From: Ananas comosus
Taxonomy: Eukaryota > Streptophyta > Magnoliopsida > Poales > Bromeliaceae
Length of the DNA: 64,000 bases
Direction: 5' to 3'
Assembly (NCBI RefSeq): GCF_001540865.1
Contig: NC_033635.1
Location: forward strand, 5,516,559 to 5,580,558
In this document: positions 38,060 through 50,136 of the stretch, piece after piece
Position numbering within the stretch: the stretch's first letter is position 1
How the letters are laid out: every line of letters begins with the position of its first letter
Notes under the pieces: generated by a model
The model's database searches: none
What the model was told of the DNA's origin: nothing
What the model saw: only the letters and a program-made list of their open reading frames with translations
Position numbers and translations under genes: made by a program

Positions 38060-38233
38060 CCACCACCGCTGCACGCCGAGTTGAATGCTACTGCAAGGAC
38101 ACGTCCGATCGATCTACAGCTTCTAGAGAGATCGGCGAAGAGGAGGAACATTCTTGGGAGCCACAATTCTCTCTTCGTATCAAGCTCTCCGCGCCGTCCA
38201 ACCGTTCGCAGAGCACCGACGAGCGCTCGATGA
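36824..38233 (+). CDS. Divergent NAC-domain transcription factor, single exon
   Basis: 469 aa from the ATG at 36824 (starts MVMLPGYKF). A longer reading from 36806 would need a GTG start and is unlikely. The NAC DNA-binding domain spans about residues 4-170: subdomain A as LPGYKFTPSEEFLVGDLL (usual form LPPGFRFHPTDEEL), C as CEWFFFSWCKR, D as GQWRSTQAVKKVI then AVVIGYHQNF and SEWLMEEYGVL, and E as ELVICKIYKTP. A basic, glycine-rich insert (about residues 75-110) separates C and D and is longer than in standard members. The C-terminal half is rich in proline (about 185-310) with acidic patches and a run of about 12 Gln encoded by CAA repeats (38029-38060), typical of activation regions. Most NAC genes have introns within the NAC domain; this one has none. 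It would act in the nucleus; the target genes are unknown. Confidence 0.85.
38029..38062 (+). repeat. CAA trinucleotide repeat coding for polyglutamine
   Basis: About eleven CAA repeats inside the NAC gene encode a Gln run, directly followed by CCACCACCG (Pro-Pro-Pro). Length variation between individuals is likely. Confidence 0.85.
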
Positions 38234-39267
38234 TCGGCAAGAGGGTGCATGCATGCATGGCTTTCTGTTTCGTGAGAAGCTCACAGTCCACAACTTTTTG
38301 ATGATCGACAATGACGACTTGTGGCCCTCCGATCCCTGATCATGCCTGCACATACACTTATACACATTCAGTATGTAATTATATATGGTTGTAGTTATAT
38401 ATACCAATGCGGATCATATTCATAGATCCATTCGATTATATACTGTATTCATGAAATATATATATATGTAATTGGTGTGCCATTCTCTGTGCAACGACCA
38501 GAGACCTTCGGTCTTAGCTCCATTCAGTTTTCAATTTTTTTTAACTGGGGCAGTGCGATTTGTGCGTCACCTTTTTGATATATATTTTAAAGTGTCTTAG
38601 TTCAATGGCCGCTTTTCTCACAACAATTTTGTAAAAAAGACTGCATATATATATATATATATATATATTTTTTGGACATAAGAAATTTTACAGCCTATTG
38701 GTCTCGAGCTTACAAATAAAAAAATTATATCTACAAAATAAGTAGAGTGCAAAATTTACACCGAATTTAGCATTGATTGATCTAGTTTTGTCGCTTTCTA
38801 TTTTTCGAATTTAAAAAATTGAGAGGTTTATATAACTTTATATTATGTGTAAATAGCAATTAATTTCTTTTTCTTTTAAACTACTCAATCCCTCTAATTT
38901 AACTTTACTTCTAAATAATAAGTATGTATTGTTACATGCACTTCACTAGCGTGCATGATGCCAATTCTTCTCAAGGACCACACTTTTTAGCTAAAAAGGT
39001 TGGGCAGTACCGCTTCCATGCACCCCATCCCCATCTTGACCGTTTATTGATCTGTAGCTAGCAAGTGAGATCATGGGCAACTGCAGTGGCGAGCGGTTAT
39101 TCTACAGTGGGTAGCCGATTGAGGGTAGTTTTGTCATTTTGTAATTGTCCCAGTTTGCATCAAGTGAGGATAATTCCGTTAATTGCCCTGCTGAAGGAAG
39201 AGAGGAGATAGAACTTTACCGAATCTCCTAGACAAGTTCTATCTCTCTCTCTCAGACTGTAGCTCTT
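38234..39267. other. 3' flank of the NAC gene, (TA)n and a short hairpin
   Basis: AT-rich with (TA)n at 38455-38466 and 38645-38670. At about 39203-39246 an inverted repeat GAGATAGAACTT ... AAGTTCTATCTC with a loop of about 17 bases could form a hairpin. No gene is visible. The sequence from about 39268 matches intron 3 of the synthetase gene, so the duplication junction lies at this right edge. Confidence 0.45.
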
Positions 39268-39297
39268 CCACTTCTAAACATTTGACCACACTTTTAC
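39268..39297 (+). other. Start of the duplicated PheRS beta segment (intron 3)
   Basis: CTTCTAAACATTTGACCACA followed by CTTTTAC corresponds to 17418-17447 in intron 3 of the intact gene (TTTTAAACATTTAACCACAC then TACTAC). After the LTR element the match resumes at 49479 with TCTACGTTCCAATTAG, equivalent to CTACCTTCCAATTATA. So this short block is the left edge of the dead gene copy, cut off from the rest by the LTR insertion. Confidence 0.6.
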
Positions 39298-40160
39298 TGT
39301 AACACCCCGGTAATTTAAATTGTGGACCTTTCGTAAATATTAATTTTGAGGGATTTGCAGCATATTGTGCATGTTTTGATTCCAATTCCTAATAGCATCC
39401 TAACGAACCTATCTCTCTCCCCCGACCCCTTTCCATCTTGCGTCCGTACGCCATCTCCCCCGCTCGCGCGCGTACATCGTTGTTCTGATCACTGTCGTCG
39501 TCGTCGCCGTCTTCTGCGGCCGCCTCCGCTGCCGCCATTGACGACATTTTGTCATCGACGGTTTCTATATTTAAGAAGGTTCGTTCCTTTCATTTTCGTC
39601 TCTACACCTATTCTAGAAAACATTTAAATTTTGTCAATATTTATGTGATTGTTCGTTAGGAGTTCTTCTTTGATGATTATGTTTAAAATTGTTCAAATCT
39701 GATTTCTATCGACCTAGATATAGATTGATCGTATTATTAAATTTTTTTTTACCATGTATTTTCCATGTGATTTAGGTATATAAATTCTGCATATTCTACA
39801 AAGTTATTGAAATGTCCGTTACATGTTCAACAAAATGCCTAAAAGAGGGCGAATCGTTTTTGTTTCTAATTTCGATCCCATCTAATTATAAATTGTCAAT
39901 TAATGTTTCAACATCTGAAAACCCTCTTTTTCGAGTATTAGATCTTTCATTTATCATTTAAAATTTCGTTCATGTTATCGTGTTTATCTGAATAGTTTAA
40001 GCTTTGAAACTCTTAATCCTCTTGATTGTTAATTCAGTTTCATCGAGTTCATTATTCTAAAAATCTTTCGTGCTCCGTCTCGATCTATTTGTATGCAATT
40101 GTAATCAACCATGTCAACCTATATGAGCCTTTCCAAATTTAAATTTTTCTATAAGCTTGT

Positions 40161-40198
<38 letters not shown>

Positions 40199-40266
40199 NN
40201 NNNNNNNNNNNNNNNNNNNNNNNNNNNNNNTACTCCTNTGCCATATTCAAAGAGAGAGAGAGTGGT

Positions 40267-40346
<80 letters not shown>

Positions 40347-40351
40347 TATAG

Positions 40352-40906
40352 AGTAGGGGTACTATACTCTTATGAGTATAGAGCCCTTCGTACTCATAAG
40401 TTGTTTTCGATGTTGTGCTTTTCGAATCGACGATCCACACCGTTAAAAATGATCTAGAGTATTTGAAACTCTTAGGAAATAAATTTCGTAATTTTTCAAA
40501 ATCATTATAAAGTCCATCAAGCGGGTATAAAATGAACGGTTAAAATCGAATGACATCTTAAAAATGGTTGATCGGATCCTTCAATTTAAGATTAGAGTTA
40601 TTGATCTTTATTTAGGTGGTGAATAGAATTTTCTATCAAAAATTCAACCTATTTCGATTCTTTTTCACCATTAAACTAGCAAATATCTCATACCGGCCAT
40701 TAAAAATTGTCAATTTTGTGAGCTTTTGATTGTAAGGTAAATGATATCAAAAAATTATAAAATTTGATTTCTAAAATTTGATTTCTAGAAGTTTTAAATG
40801 CTCTAGATAATGTTTAACGGTATGGATCGTCGATTCGGAAGCTCTATCATCGAAAACAACTTATGAGTACGAAGGCGATCGTACTCATAATAGTATAGTA
40901 GGTGGA
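40352..40906. mobile_element. MITE with about 100 bp terminal inverted repeats in (TA)n
   Basis: The left arm runs from GGGGTACTATACTCTTATGA through ACTCATAAGTTGTTTTCGAT and GAATCGACGATCCA. The right arm is its inverse, with ATCGAAAACAACTTATGAGT and ending TAGTATAGTAGGTGGAC. It is flanked by long (TA)n runs, suggesting insertion at TA. A half element of similar style starts at about 41502 (AGTAGGGTTATTGTGCTATT). Confidence 0.7.
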
Positions 40907-41583
40907 CTATATATATATATATATATATATANAAACTAATTAATTAAGAAGCGCTAAAGAGGGATTCAAAATTAATGCAAGTTCATGCATGACAAGAAAA
41001 TCTTCAATAGTGCCCTGCAATCTTGTGCAGTACATCTGAAAGCTATATAATCACACATCAATCAAATGTGTTTCAATATCATATATAAAATCAAATAAAC
41101 AGTAATCTTTTAGTTTCATAAGATATGCATGTTTTTTTCTCAAAAAATAATGTATGTTAACGTGGTTGGACATAATTTTTCAACATTTTTTTTGTGCTTA
41201 CTCAAAGATCATGCATGTGATATTTAAATTGGTGAGCACGAAAAATTATGTAGTTCTTATGTGTTCTTTTTTTTAAAAAAAGAGGATAACTTACATAATA
41301 AGCAGAATCATTGTTGTAAAAATTATATGCTTCTATCGTACAAATTATTAATAGTTCATGGCTGGCAATCCAGTTTACTATTCGTGAGCCAGTTTATGGT
41401 TGATTCAAAATGGGCTCAAGATAAAATCACTTGTTTAAATGAGCCAAATATAAGCTTGGCTCAGCTTGCTCGTATTAACTTGAATATTATATATATATAG
41501 AGTAGGGTTATTGTGCTATTAGGAGCACAGTAGTTCTTGTGCTCTTAACTTTCTAACCACACATAAAGTTTGATGGGTACTTA

Positions 41584-41587
<4 letters not shown>

Positions 41588-41657
<70 letters not shown>
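41588..41657. repeat. (TA)n microsatellite in the 5' LTR
   Basis: About 35 TA units; the corresponding tract in the 3' LTR is at 48200-48270. These tracts are where the two LTRs differ most. Confidence 0.9.
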
Positions 41658-41663
<6 letters not shown>

Positions 41664-42895
41664 ATTGTAATTTTATTTTGAGTAGCTAATAGAGAATTTT
41701 ATTTTTCTATTTTGAGTTCCGATAATTGATTTTTCGTACGATTGTCGACCGGTTAGCTTTTTAGCTACGAAGCTGCTTTAAGGTAAGAGATCGGACACCC
41801 GTTAGTTTTCCGTAAAATAATTTAGGAAAATACTTTGGTTTTGTGAAAATCTTATTTTGTAGATTTTAAAATTAAGGGTTAAGCATATTATTAAATATTT
41901 CTATAAATTGAGTTTCAACTGTGATTGACAAGTTCTTTTAGCAAAAAGAAGTTTTGAAATTTGATAATTTGTTCTGTGAATTAGTGATTGTCTAAATTTT
42001 GAATTATGATGTCTCTTGGTATTCTGCTATGCAATGTTGGCTATGTCGACTTGTATTCTGTTATAGAAGCTAGCTTCGTCTCTGTATTACACCTTCGGGT
42101 GTCTGCACCTATCTGCGCCTATGTTTTGTTTGTGTCTTCGGGTGCCTCTGTTTTGTAGATGCACCTTCAGGTGCCTCTATTCTGTTTGCGCCTTCAGATG
42201 CCTCTGTTCGGTTTGCGCCTTCGGGTGCCTCTGGATCTCGCCAACGGATCATATGATATAGTTAGTTGCCGGAGACTTAGTATTTATTTCGTTTATTTGC
42301 TGAAAGAGATGTAAATTTATAGTTTCAATCTGATCTGAATTTTAAGTTTTGATCATTCTTGTTTTCTGAAATTTTACAAATTAAAATTGAGTCGCTTACA
42401 TTAATTTTTGTATTTATTTATCTGTATGCTTAATCTGACTAATGTGGTGTATAGTTGCTTACCCAGGTACCGAGACTAATTTGCCGGGCAAGGCTGAGAC
42501 CGAGTAAACGTTAGACGTAGCTAGTTTTGATTTTAGTCCCTTTTGTTTTTTTATCTAGTATTTTCAGATGTGAATCTTGGGGCTATGTAGATGATCGTTT
42601 GTTATTTGCTTTTGTTTCTTTATTTTTCGTACCCACTTTTGTTACTTATGGTTTTTTTGTGGACCGAATCTTTCTTGTGTTTCGTAGTAAGCTTTTGTTT
42701 TATAGATATTAGAATTCAATTTGATTCTAGTTGAAATTTAATTTCTTAGTCTCATCTTTTGATTATTTGAAGTTAGTGAAAAATTGGTAATCATTTTTTT
42801 GCTAGTTTCTGTCTGGTTCTGTAGCCATACATATTTGCTAATTTAGCAGGTATGCGGCGTCTGTCACACCTCAGATTCGAGGCGTGACAGAAAAA

Positions 42896-42911
42896 TGGTA
42901 TTAGAGCATAG
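42896..42911 (+). other. Primer-binding site of the LTR element
   Basis: TGGTATTAGAGCATAG begins six bases after the 5' LTR. It differs at one base from the TGGTATCAGAGC sequence complementary to initiator tRNA-Met that primes many plant Ty3 elements. Confidence 0.8.
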
Positions 42912-43073
42912 GTTTATGATCTCTGGGAACTTTAAGGTATAGGATTGTTAGAGCTTCTTAGGACGTGTGAGGATGGGTAGAAGTTAGTGTATATTTGAAT
43001 TTGTTTGGCTATTGCTTTGTAGTTTTGATTAACATCTTGCATTTATGTGTTTGTGATCCTTTCGCTTGCTAAG

Positions 43074-44790
43074 ATGGTGCGTCTGTCCCGCCGTAGCAAT
43101 ACCAACAATGAGCAACCAAGGAACCCACCTCCAGCCAGGTCCGGAGATGCAGATCTGAACGCCACTTTACTCTCACTTTTGAATACCACACCCTCGACAG
43201 ATGTTCGACCTCAGACCACTGTTCCACATACTATCCAAAATTCGCTACAAGCGACCGCAGCGCCTCAGACGAATGCCTTCGACAATTGTTTCTACTGCTA
43301 TTCCGTTTCCGCCGTCAACTACACTTTCCGGTTTTGTCCCGCCTCCCCCACAAACCACTATTCCCACCCACTCAACCACTTTACCGCAGAGCACCACGAT
43401 GGATCCCCTGGTCGCCACCCTGATATAAGCTGTTATCGGGCTAGTGCAGACTTAGCAACAGAATTTGTAGTAGAATCCAGCTTCTAGTGTCACTAAGTCA
43501 ATTTTCAAAGTTCGAGAGAGGAGCATCAATGAGTTTAAGAAATCTGCACTACCATCTTTTTTAGGCACTACCAATCCAGATGAAGCGAAAACATGGATCA
43601 AAGAAATGGAAAAGGCATTTTCGGCCATGCAGTGCACCGATGAGAAGAAAGTCAGATTCGGGACGTTCATGCTTCAAGACAGAGCAAATAATTGGTGGGA
43701 AAGCGAGTTGAGAACTCGCGGCAATAGTTTAGTAGCCTTTTCGCGGAAAGATTTTCGATCAGCATTTTATGCAAAGTACTTTCCAAGGAGTAAGCTTCGC
43801 CAGCTTGAAAGACAATTTCTGGATCTAAAGTAAGGTTCAATGTCTGTGGAGGAGTACGAGGCCGAGTTTGACCGACTATCCTACTTCGCCCCAAAACTGG
43901 TAGATGATGATGATGATGAGTCATGAGCCAAGAGATTTGAAGAAGGATTGAATGAACATATTCGCACTAGTCTCGCACCGCTACACCTTGAGGCATATGA
44001 TGATGTCATTTCCAGAGCGAAATCTTTGGATTCAGTATGGAGGCAGACTCGAGAAGAGCGAAATGCAAATCAAAAAAGAGAAACAGAGATTCTTTCAGAG
44101 AAGAAGATTGAAATGCAAGAGAATCAGATAGATCTAATAACTTAAGGGGGTCGCGTAATACGCCAGCTTCTCATGGTGGACCACCAAATAGAGATCAGAA
44201 GTCGAAATGTTCTATTTGTGGAGGATCGCATAAGGATTCGGACTGCAGGCACATCACTGGTAGTTGTTAAGATGTGGGGACTTGAACCATCGGATAGCTC
44301 AGTGCTCTCTGTTTAGCACTGACTCTGGCACTGGATCCAAGCCTTAGGAGAAATCTATTGCGCCAGCCGGTCGTGATCATGCCCCTCCTATCGATCAATC
44401 CAGAGGTGGAAGACCTCGAATGCAGGGTCGTGTTCAGGCTCTCTCCCAGCAAGATGTCCAGGCATCTAATGTCGTAGTCCCAGGTTTTCTTCCTGTGGCT
44501 TCCATTTTTACTCGTGTTCTCTTTGACTCTGGAACTACTTATTCCTTTATCTCTTCTGCTTTTGTTCGAAATCATTTGTTACCCTCCGAACCCTTTTTAT
44601 TTATATTTTATGTGTTGGCGCCTTTGGGGGAGAAGCTTGTGATTGACCACGTTTGTAGGAGTGATGTCAGAGTGGACAACATTCTGGTTTATTCTAGTAG
44701 TCCAGTATAGCAATCTTTCGAAGAAGCTACTTGGGAGCTCGAGCAGATGAAGACGAAGTATCCTTAACTCTTCGAGAGCTAAGATATATT
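43074..44790 (+). pseudogene. Remains of gag and protease with a chromodomain-like tail
   Basis: Starting at an ATG at 43074, a Pro/Asn-rich N-terminal region runs into a frameshift near 43260-43440. The Ty3 gag core follows (about 43520-43830), recognisable by ANNWWESEL and a SVEEYEAEF segment, and is broken by a TAA at 43831 and a TGA at 43924. A zinc-knuckle-like CSICGGSHKDSDC lies near 44199, one residue shorter between the second Cys and His than the classic form. A retropepsin-type LFDSGTTYSF segment is at about 44520. Soon after, at about 44710, the text jumps to EEATWELEQMKTKYP, which resembles the extreme C terminus of chromodomain integrases. Polymerase and most of integrase are deleted. 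No functional protein can be made. Confidence 0.75.
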
Positions 44791-44814
44791 AAGTTTTGAG
44801 GACTAAACTTCTTT

Positions 44815-44828
44815 TTAGGAGGGGAGGA
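44815..44828 (+). other. Polypurine tract
   Basis: TAGGAGGGGAGGA stands directly before the TGTAACACC start of the 3' LTR, the normal priming site for plus-strand synthesis. Confidence 0.8.
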
Positions 44829-47800
44829 TGTAACACCCCTGTACTTTATCCCTTTTGTTTTGTTCTACTTTCTTTTAAACTGTGGACCTTTTCATAAATA
44901 TTAATTTTTGAGGGACTTGGCTGCATATTGTGCATTTAAATCCCTAATTCTGTTTTGATTTCCATTCCTAACAGCACCCTAACCAACCTATCTCTCTCTT
45001 CTCCATTCGACTCCTTTCCATCTTGCATCCGTACGCCATCTCCCCCTACTCGCGCGCGCACATCGTCATTCCGATCATCGTCGTCGTCGTCGTCGGCGTC
45101 GGCGTCATCCGCGGCCGCCTCAGCTGCAATCCTCATCTATCGGCATTTTCGATTCGCCGTTGACGACATTTTGTCGTTGACGTTTCTATCTTTAAGAAGG
45201 TTCATTCCTTTCATTTTCGTCTCTATACCTATTCTAGAAAGCATTTAAATTTTGTCAATATTTATGTGATTGTTGTTACGAGTTCTTCTTTGATAATTAT
45301 TTCTAAGATCGTTCAAATCTGATTTCTATCGACCTAGATATAGATTGATCGTATTATTAAATTTTTTTTTACCATGTATTCTCCATGTGATTTAGGTATA
45401 TAAATTCTGCATATTCTACATAGTTATTGGAATGCCCGTTACATGTTCGACAAAATGCCTAAAAGAGAGCGAACTTCGTTTTTGTTTCTAATTTCAATCC
45501 CATCTAATTATAAATTGTCAATTAATGTTTCAACATTTGAAAACCCTCTTTTTCAGGTATTTGTAGTGTTCCTGAGCTTTGGATAGGATTGGCTTCAGTA
45601 TTATAGACTGGTCGACATCTCTGGAGAGTGTCGGACTAAGTCGGAGTCAATTCTGCACGAATTGGATGCAGAATTGGGCTCGGCGCACTCAAATAGGCAA
45701 AACTAGAGTTTTGCCAGATTCGGACGCCCAGAACATTTTTAGGGTCGCCCAGAAACGAGTGTTGAATTTAACTGAAACTGGAAGCCAATTCGGATCCCAT
45801 GTTCCGAGCGCCCAAAAGTGGGTCCGGAAATTCGACATCGTGAATATTGCTTGCTTCGACGTGTGGCGGGGTGGTAGGTGAGTTCCGCCGGAGCCATTTA
45901 CGAGCGCAGCACACCGCGAGCGGAGAGTCCGAGGAGCCCGTTTTGTGCAGTCTGGATGTTCTGGTCGCCCAGAACATGGTTCCGGGCGCCCAGAAACGCC
46001 CGTTTCTGCAGGGACACTGAATAGCAGTTGTTTTTCCTGGGGCTTATTTTATCCCTCCAGCAGCCTATAAATACCTAGTAAACGCCCCTTTGCTACTCTT
46101 TTCCTCCCTTCTTCACAGAGAAGTCCCTTTAGCATCTCAAACACTCGGATTTGCCCCAATTTGCATCAAACTTCCATTGATCCAGCTTGATGGAGTGCTG
46201 ATTCTGCAGTTCTTCAGCGACGACCTCCAGTGTTTTGGCTCGTGCGCGACGTAGGAAGGTCGGATTTCGACGAAACTTGGTTTGCTGGATTCTAGACTTC
46301 CAGAGGAATCCACGAAGCCCTGAATTGCAGATTTTGGTTGAGTTTAGCTTGGTCGAACTGAGGTTCTTCTGGACTGCTGTTGACTTTGATCTGAAAATAG
46401 GATTTTTGAGCTTTTCTTGATGCTATCTTTGTTGGCAGTGGGATTTTGGACCTGAGATTGATCACCCATCAGTAGTTACTGGATTTGGATCTGTCCTCAC
46501 CCGAATTAGAGATCATTAGGTGAGTTTTGACATTGAATTTGGATAAATCCTAAGCTTAAGTGCTGAAATTGTTGGTTTTTATTGGATTTTGGGTGAATTG
46601 TAATATCCAGATCTTGAGGGGCCTGGTTGCTGGTTTGGTGGTGTTTCCAGCAGTGTTGCTTGTGATCCGAGACCCTCTTACTGCCAGGAATTTCACTAAA
46701 GGTGGGTGTATCATCGGTTTCGCTTCTAAGTGCATGTTTAGTCGACGTGTATAATTCGATTCTTGTATATCATGCTTTAATTCATCGACTAGCATCTTGA
46801 ATGTAGTTTGAATGTAGAAGCATGCTGAAATGAATATTTATATTATACATGTTGGACTTGAAATTCGACTTAGGAGAAAACCTGCGTTTTGACCCGTCAT
46901 ATGCTTAAACTACCAGATTTAGCTCTAGGAGTCGTGATTCGATTGTATCGTTGCAGTATCAGTGCGATGGATACCTAGGGTAGTATAGAAGGCATTTACG
47001 CTCGTACTGGGATGCCGAGCTTATTTTTCAGCAGAGTTTAGGCTGTTTCGGATCGTTGGGTGCCGTTCGGGTTAGCGGTGGACCCAGATTCTTGTTTTGG
47101 TCACAGATTGTGCTGAGGGCACGTGAGTTAGGTTTGTAGACCTGTTTTGACCCTGTTCACTTGACTTTGGCTAGTTGGAGCCTAATTGAGCTCGACAGAG
47201 ATACGCTGCATACTTGGTTGGGTAGCGCCCACGAGTGCCACTCCGGAGTCAGGCTTTGTGCTTTCGCGTTGGTGTCGCTCATGCCGGTTGGACTTGCTCT
47301 CCACGAACCAGTTTGTGTGGATAGAGCCTGATAGTCGCAACTGGGCAGGGACGGGTGTGTTCACAGTCCCAGGGACGGGTACGTCTACAGTCCCGATTGG
47401 ATTGGATTAGATTTGACTTTTCCTACAGTTGGTTAGTGTAGAGCATGATAGTGTAGTGATCCATAGCGGTAGATTTTATTCCTGCATTTACTACTATTCT
47501 TGCTCCCTTCTGTAGACTTAGTGGGTGGACCGATGTTTTGGGCGGTACCCACTGAGGACTACTTGTTTTTACAGTAGTTCTCACGCCCTGTTGTTACATC
47601 ATCTTTTTGCAGAGCCATCGTCTTTGGCTGCTGCTATTGCTAATCAGGATCGAGGCAAGGGCGTCGCGAGTTAGAGCCCTACCCGACGAGCCGAGCTAGA
47701 GGTGCCCTTCTGCAGGTAGTTGTTTTGTTGGAGTTCATGTACTTACCTATCTTTAACTCTCCAGTGCGGGTAGTTTTGTATCTTGGATTTTGGTATATGT

Positions 47801-48196
47801 ATATGGAACTCGGTTTGGCTTTCTTCTGTTTCTTCTAGCAGCTCTATACTACTGTTTGTAGTATTGTATGATTTACAGGTACAGCTATCGCTTCGTATAC
47901 AGGAGAAATTCCTTTGTATACGGCGGATTTGTCGGCGCGCCCGGGGAATGAGTAATCCGGGACGTGACAGTATTAGATCCTTCACTTATCATTTAAAATT
48001 TTGTTCATGTTATTGTGTTTATCCGAATAGTTTAAGCTTTGAAACTCTTCATCCACTTGATTGTTAATTCAGTTTCATCAAGTTCATTATTCTAAATCTC
48101 TTTCCTGCTCCGTCCCGACCTATTTGTATGCAATTGTAATCAACCTTGTCAACCTATATGAGCCTTTCCGAATTTAAATTTTTGTATAAGCTTGTT

Positions 48197-48272
<76 letters not shown>

Positions 48273-49478
48273 TCTTTGTAATTTTATTTTGAGTAGCTAA
48301 TAGAGAATTTTATATCTCTATTTTGGGTTTCGATAATTGATTTTTTCGTGCGATTGTCGATCGGTTAGCTTTTTAGCTACGAAGCTGCTTTAAGGTAAGA
48401 GACCGAACACTTGTTAGTTTTTCGTAAAAAATTTAGGAAAATACTTTGGTTGTGAGGAAATTTTATTTTGTAGATTTTAAAATTAAGGGTTAAGCATATT
48501 ATTAAATATTTATGTACATTGAGTTTCAACTTGATTGGTAAGTTCTTTTAGCAAAAAGAAGTTTTGAAATTTGATAATTTGTTATGTAAATTAGTGATTG
48601 GATAAATTTTAAATTATGATGTCTCTTGATATTTTGCTATGCAATGTTGGCCATGTCGACATGTATTCTGTTATAAAAGCTAGCTTCGTCTCTGTATTAC
48701 GCTTTTGGGTGTCTGCACCTATCCGCGCCTCTATTTTGTTTGCACCTTCGTGTGCCTCTGTTTTGTACATGCACCTTCGGGTGCCTCTGTTCTGTTTGCG
48801 CCTTCGGGTGCCTTTGGATCTCGCCAACGGATCACATAATATAGTTAGTTGCCGGAGACTTAATATTTTTTTCGTTTATTTGCTGAAAGAGAAATGCTTT
48901 GTAAATTTATAGTTTCAATCTGATCTGAATTTTAAGTTTTGATAATTCTTGTTTTCTGAAATTTTTACAAATTAAAAACTAGTCGCTTAAATTAATTTTT
49001 GTTTTTATTTATTTATATGCTTAATCCGACTAATGCGGTGTATAGTTGCTTACCCAGGTACCGAGACTGATTTGCCGGGCGGGGCTGAGGTCGAGTGAAC
49101 GTTCGACGTCGCTAGTTTTGATTTTAGTCCCTTTTGTTTTTATATCTAGTATTTTTGGATGTGAATCTTTGGGCTACGTAGATGATCGTTTGTTATCTGC
49201 TTTTGTTTCGTTACTTTTCGTACCTACTTTTGTCACTTATGATTTTTTTGTGGACCGAATCTCTCGTGTTTCGTAGTAAGCTTTAGTTTTATAGATGTTA
49301 GAATTCAGTTTGAATCTAGTTGAAATTCAATTTCTTAGTCTCATCTTTTGATTATTTGAATTTAGTGGAAAATTGGTAATCATCTTTTTACTAGTTTCTG
49401 TCTGGTTTTGTAGCCTTGCATATTTACTAATTTAGCAGGTATGCAGTGTCTATTACACCTCGGGTTCGGGGCGTGACA
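44829..49478 (+). repeat. 3' long terminal repeat (4650 bp with insertion)
   Basis: Matches the 5' LTR on both sides of a nested solo LTR (45562-47969); without it the LTR is about 2.24 kb. It ends GGGGCGTGACA. Confidence 0.85.
45562..47969 (+). mobile_element. Nested solo LTR (2408 bp) inside the 3' LTR
   Basis: Begins TGTAGTGTTCCTGAGC and ends CCGGGACGTGACA. Perfect 5-bp duplications GTATT lie at 45557-45561 and 47970-47974. The 5' LTR has the uninterrupted site (GAGTATTAGATC near 39935), which proves the boundaries. It includes a TATAAATA box near 46066 and GC-rich GGGCGCCCAGAA repeats (45720-46000), fitting an LTR with its own promoter. No internal region is present. Confidence 0.85.
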
Positions 49479-50136
49479 TCTACGTTCCAATTAGTATAGA
49501 AAATCCTCATACTAAATAAGATATTACCGGATAACTTATTCTGACGTCGAAATAGGGATTAAATGTGATAAATATGAAGGATTTAATCCCACAGGAACTT
49601 ATTGGGCAACTTATTTATCATAAAAAAAAATCTCTTTCCACACCATTTATTTGCAAGATAGATGATTGCATTTTCGTAACATATAGTTGCAGCACAAATT
49701 TTTATAACAAGATAGTCTTAGTACTGTCAAATTCTGTACAGGCAAATGCTACACTGTTATTATGGTTAATGGAGTTGACGTGGACTATCAAAAAAGTCTG
49801 TAAGATGTAATTATAGTAAAATATAGGTTTTTTTTGCCAGTCAGTCTTGAACCCATTAGTTAATTGATGGTAAGATTGGTGAATGAGCACACTGTTCTTC
49901 TATTTCTTTTTAGTTTTGTGATGTTGATAATTACTTTACCTGTCAATCTGAAACTTAACATCTTGTTTTTCTGTATGATATAAACTGTAAGTACTATATG
50001 TCTTGGAAAGGGGATATGAAACAAAAACTGGTTTTGGACATTTGACAATGTTTCGTAAAGTGAAAATAATGTGAGGCCTTTACTGAGAGAAACATTTATA
50101 TTTTTATTGACTTGATTTTCTCCTTGTTGCTCTTTT

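Larger units (their letters stand above)
39298..42889 (+). repeat. 5' long terminal repeat (3592 bp)
   Basis: Matches the 3' LTR in two blocks, 39298-40165 and 41657-42889. Between them are (TA)n tracts, an assembly gap (40199-40230), a MITE at 40352-40906 and unassigned DNA, all missing from the 3' LTR. Confidence 0.85.
39298..49478 (+). mobile_element. Chromovirus-like Ty3 LTR retrotransposon, internally deleted
   Basis: The 5' LTR (39298-42889) and 3' LTR (44829-49478) both start TGTAACACC and end GGCGTGACA. A primer-binding site follows the 5' LTR and a purine tract precedes the 3' LTR. Flanking pentamers TTTAC (39293-39297) and TCTAC (49479-49483) are the likely target duplication with one change. 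The LTRs differ in length because the 5' one has about 1.4 kb of extra DNA within its (TA)n tract, including a MITE, and the 3' one holds a solo LTR. The internal region is under 2 kb: decayed gag, a protease start and a chromodomain-like tail, with the reverse transcriptase, RNase H and most of integrase gone. The element sits in intron 3 of the dead synthetase copy. Confidence 0.85.

Noticed and set aside
40111..40440. Tyr/Ile and Ser/Leu repeat open frames across the N gap.
   Set aside because: They translate (TA)n and (GA)n tracts and Ns.
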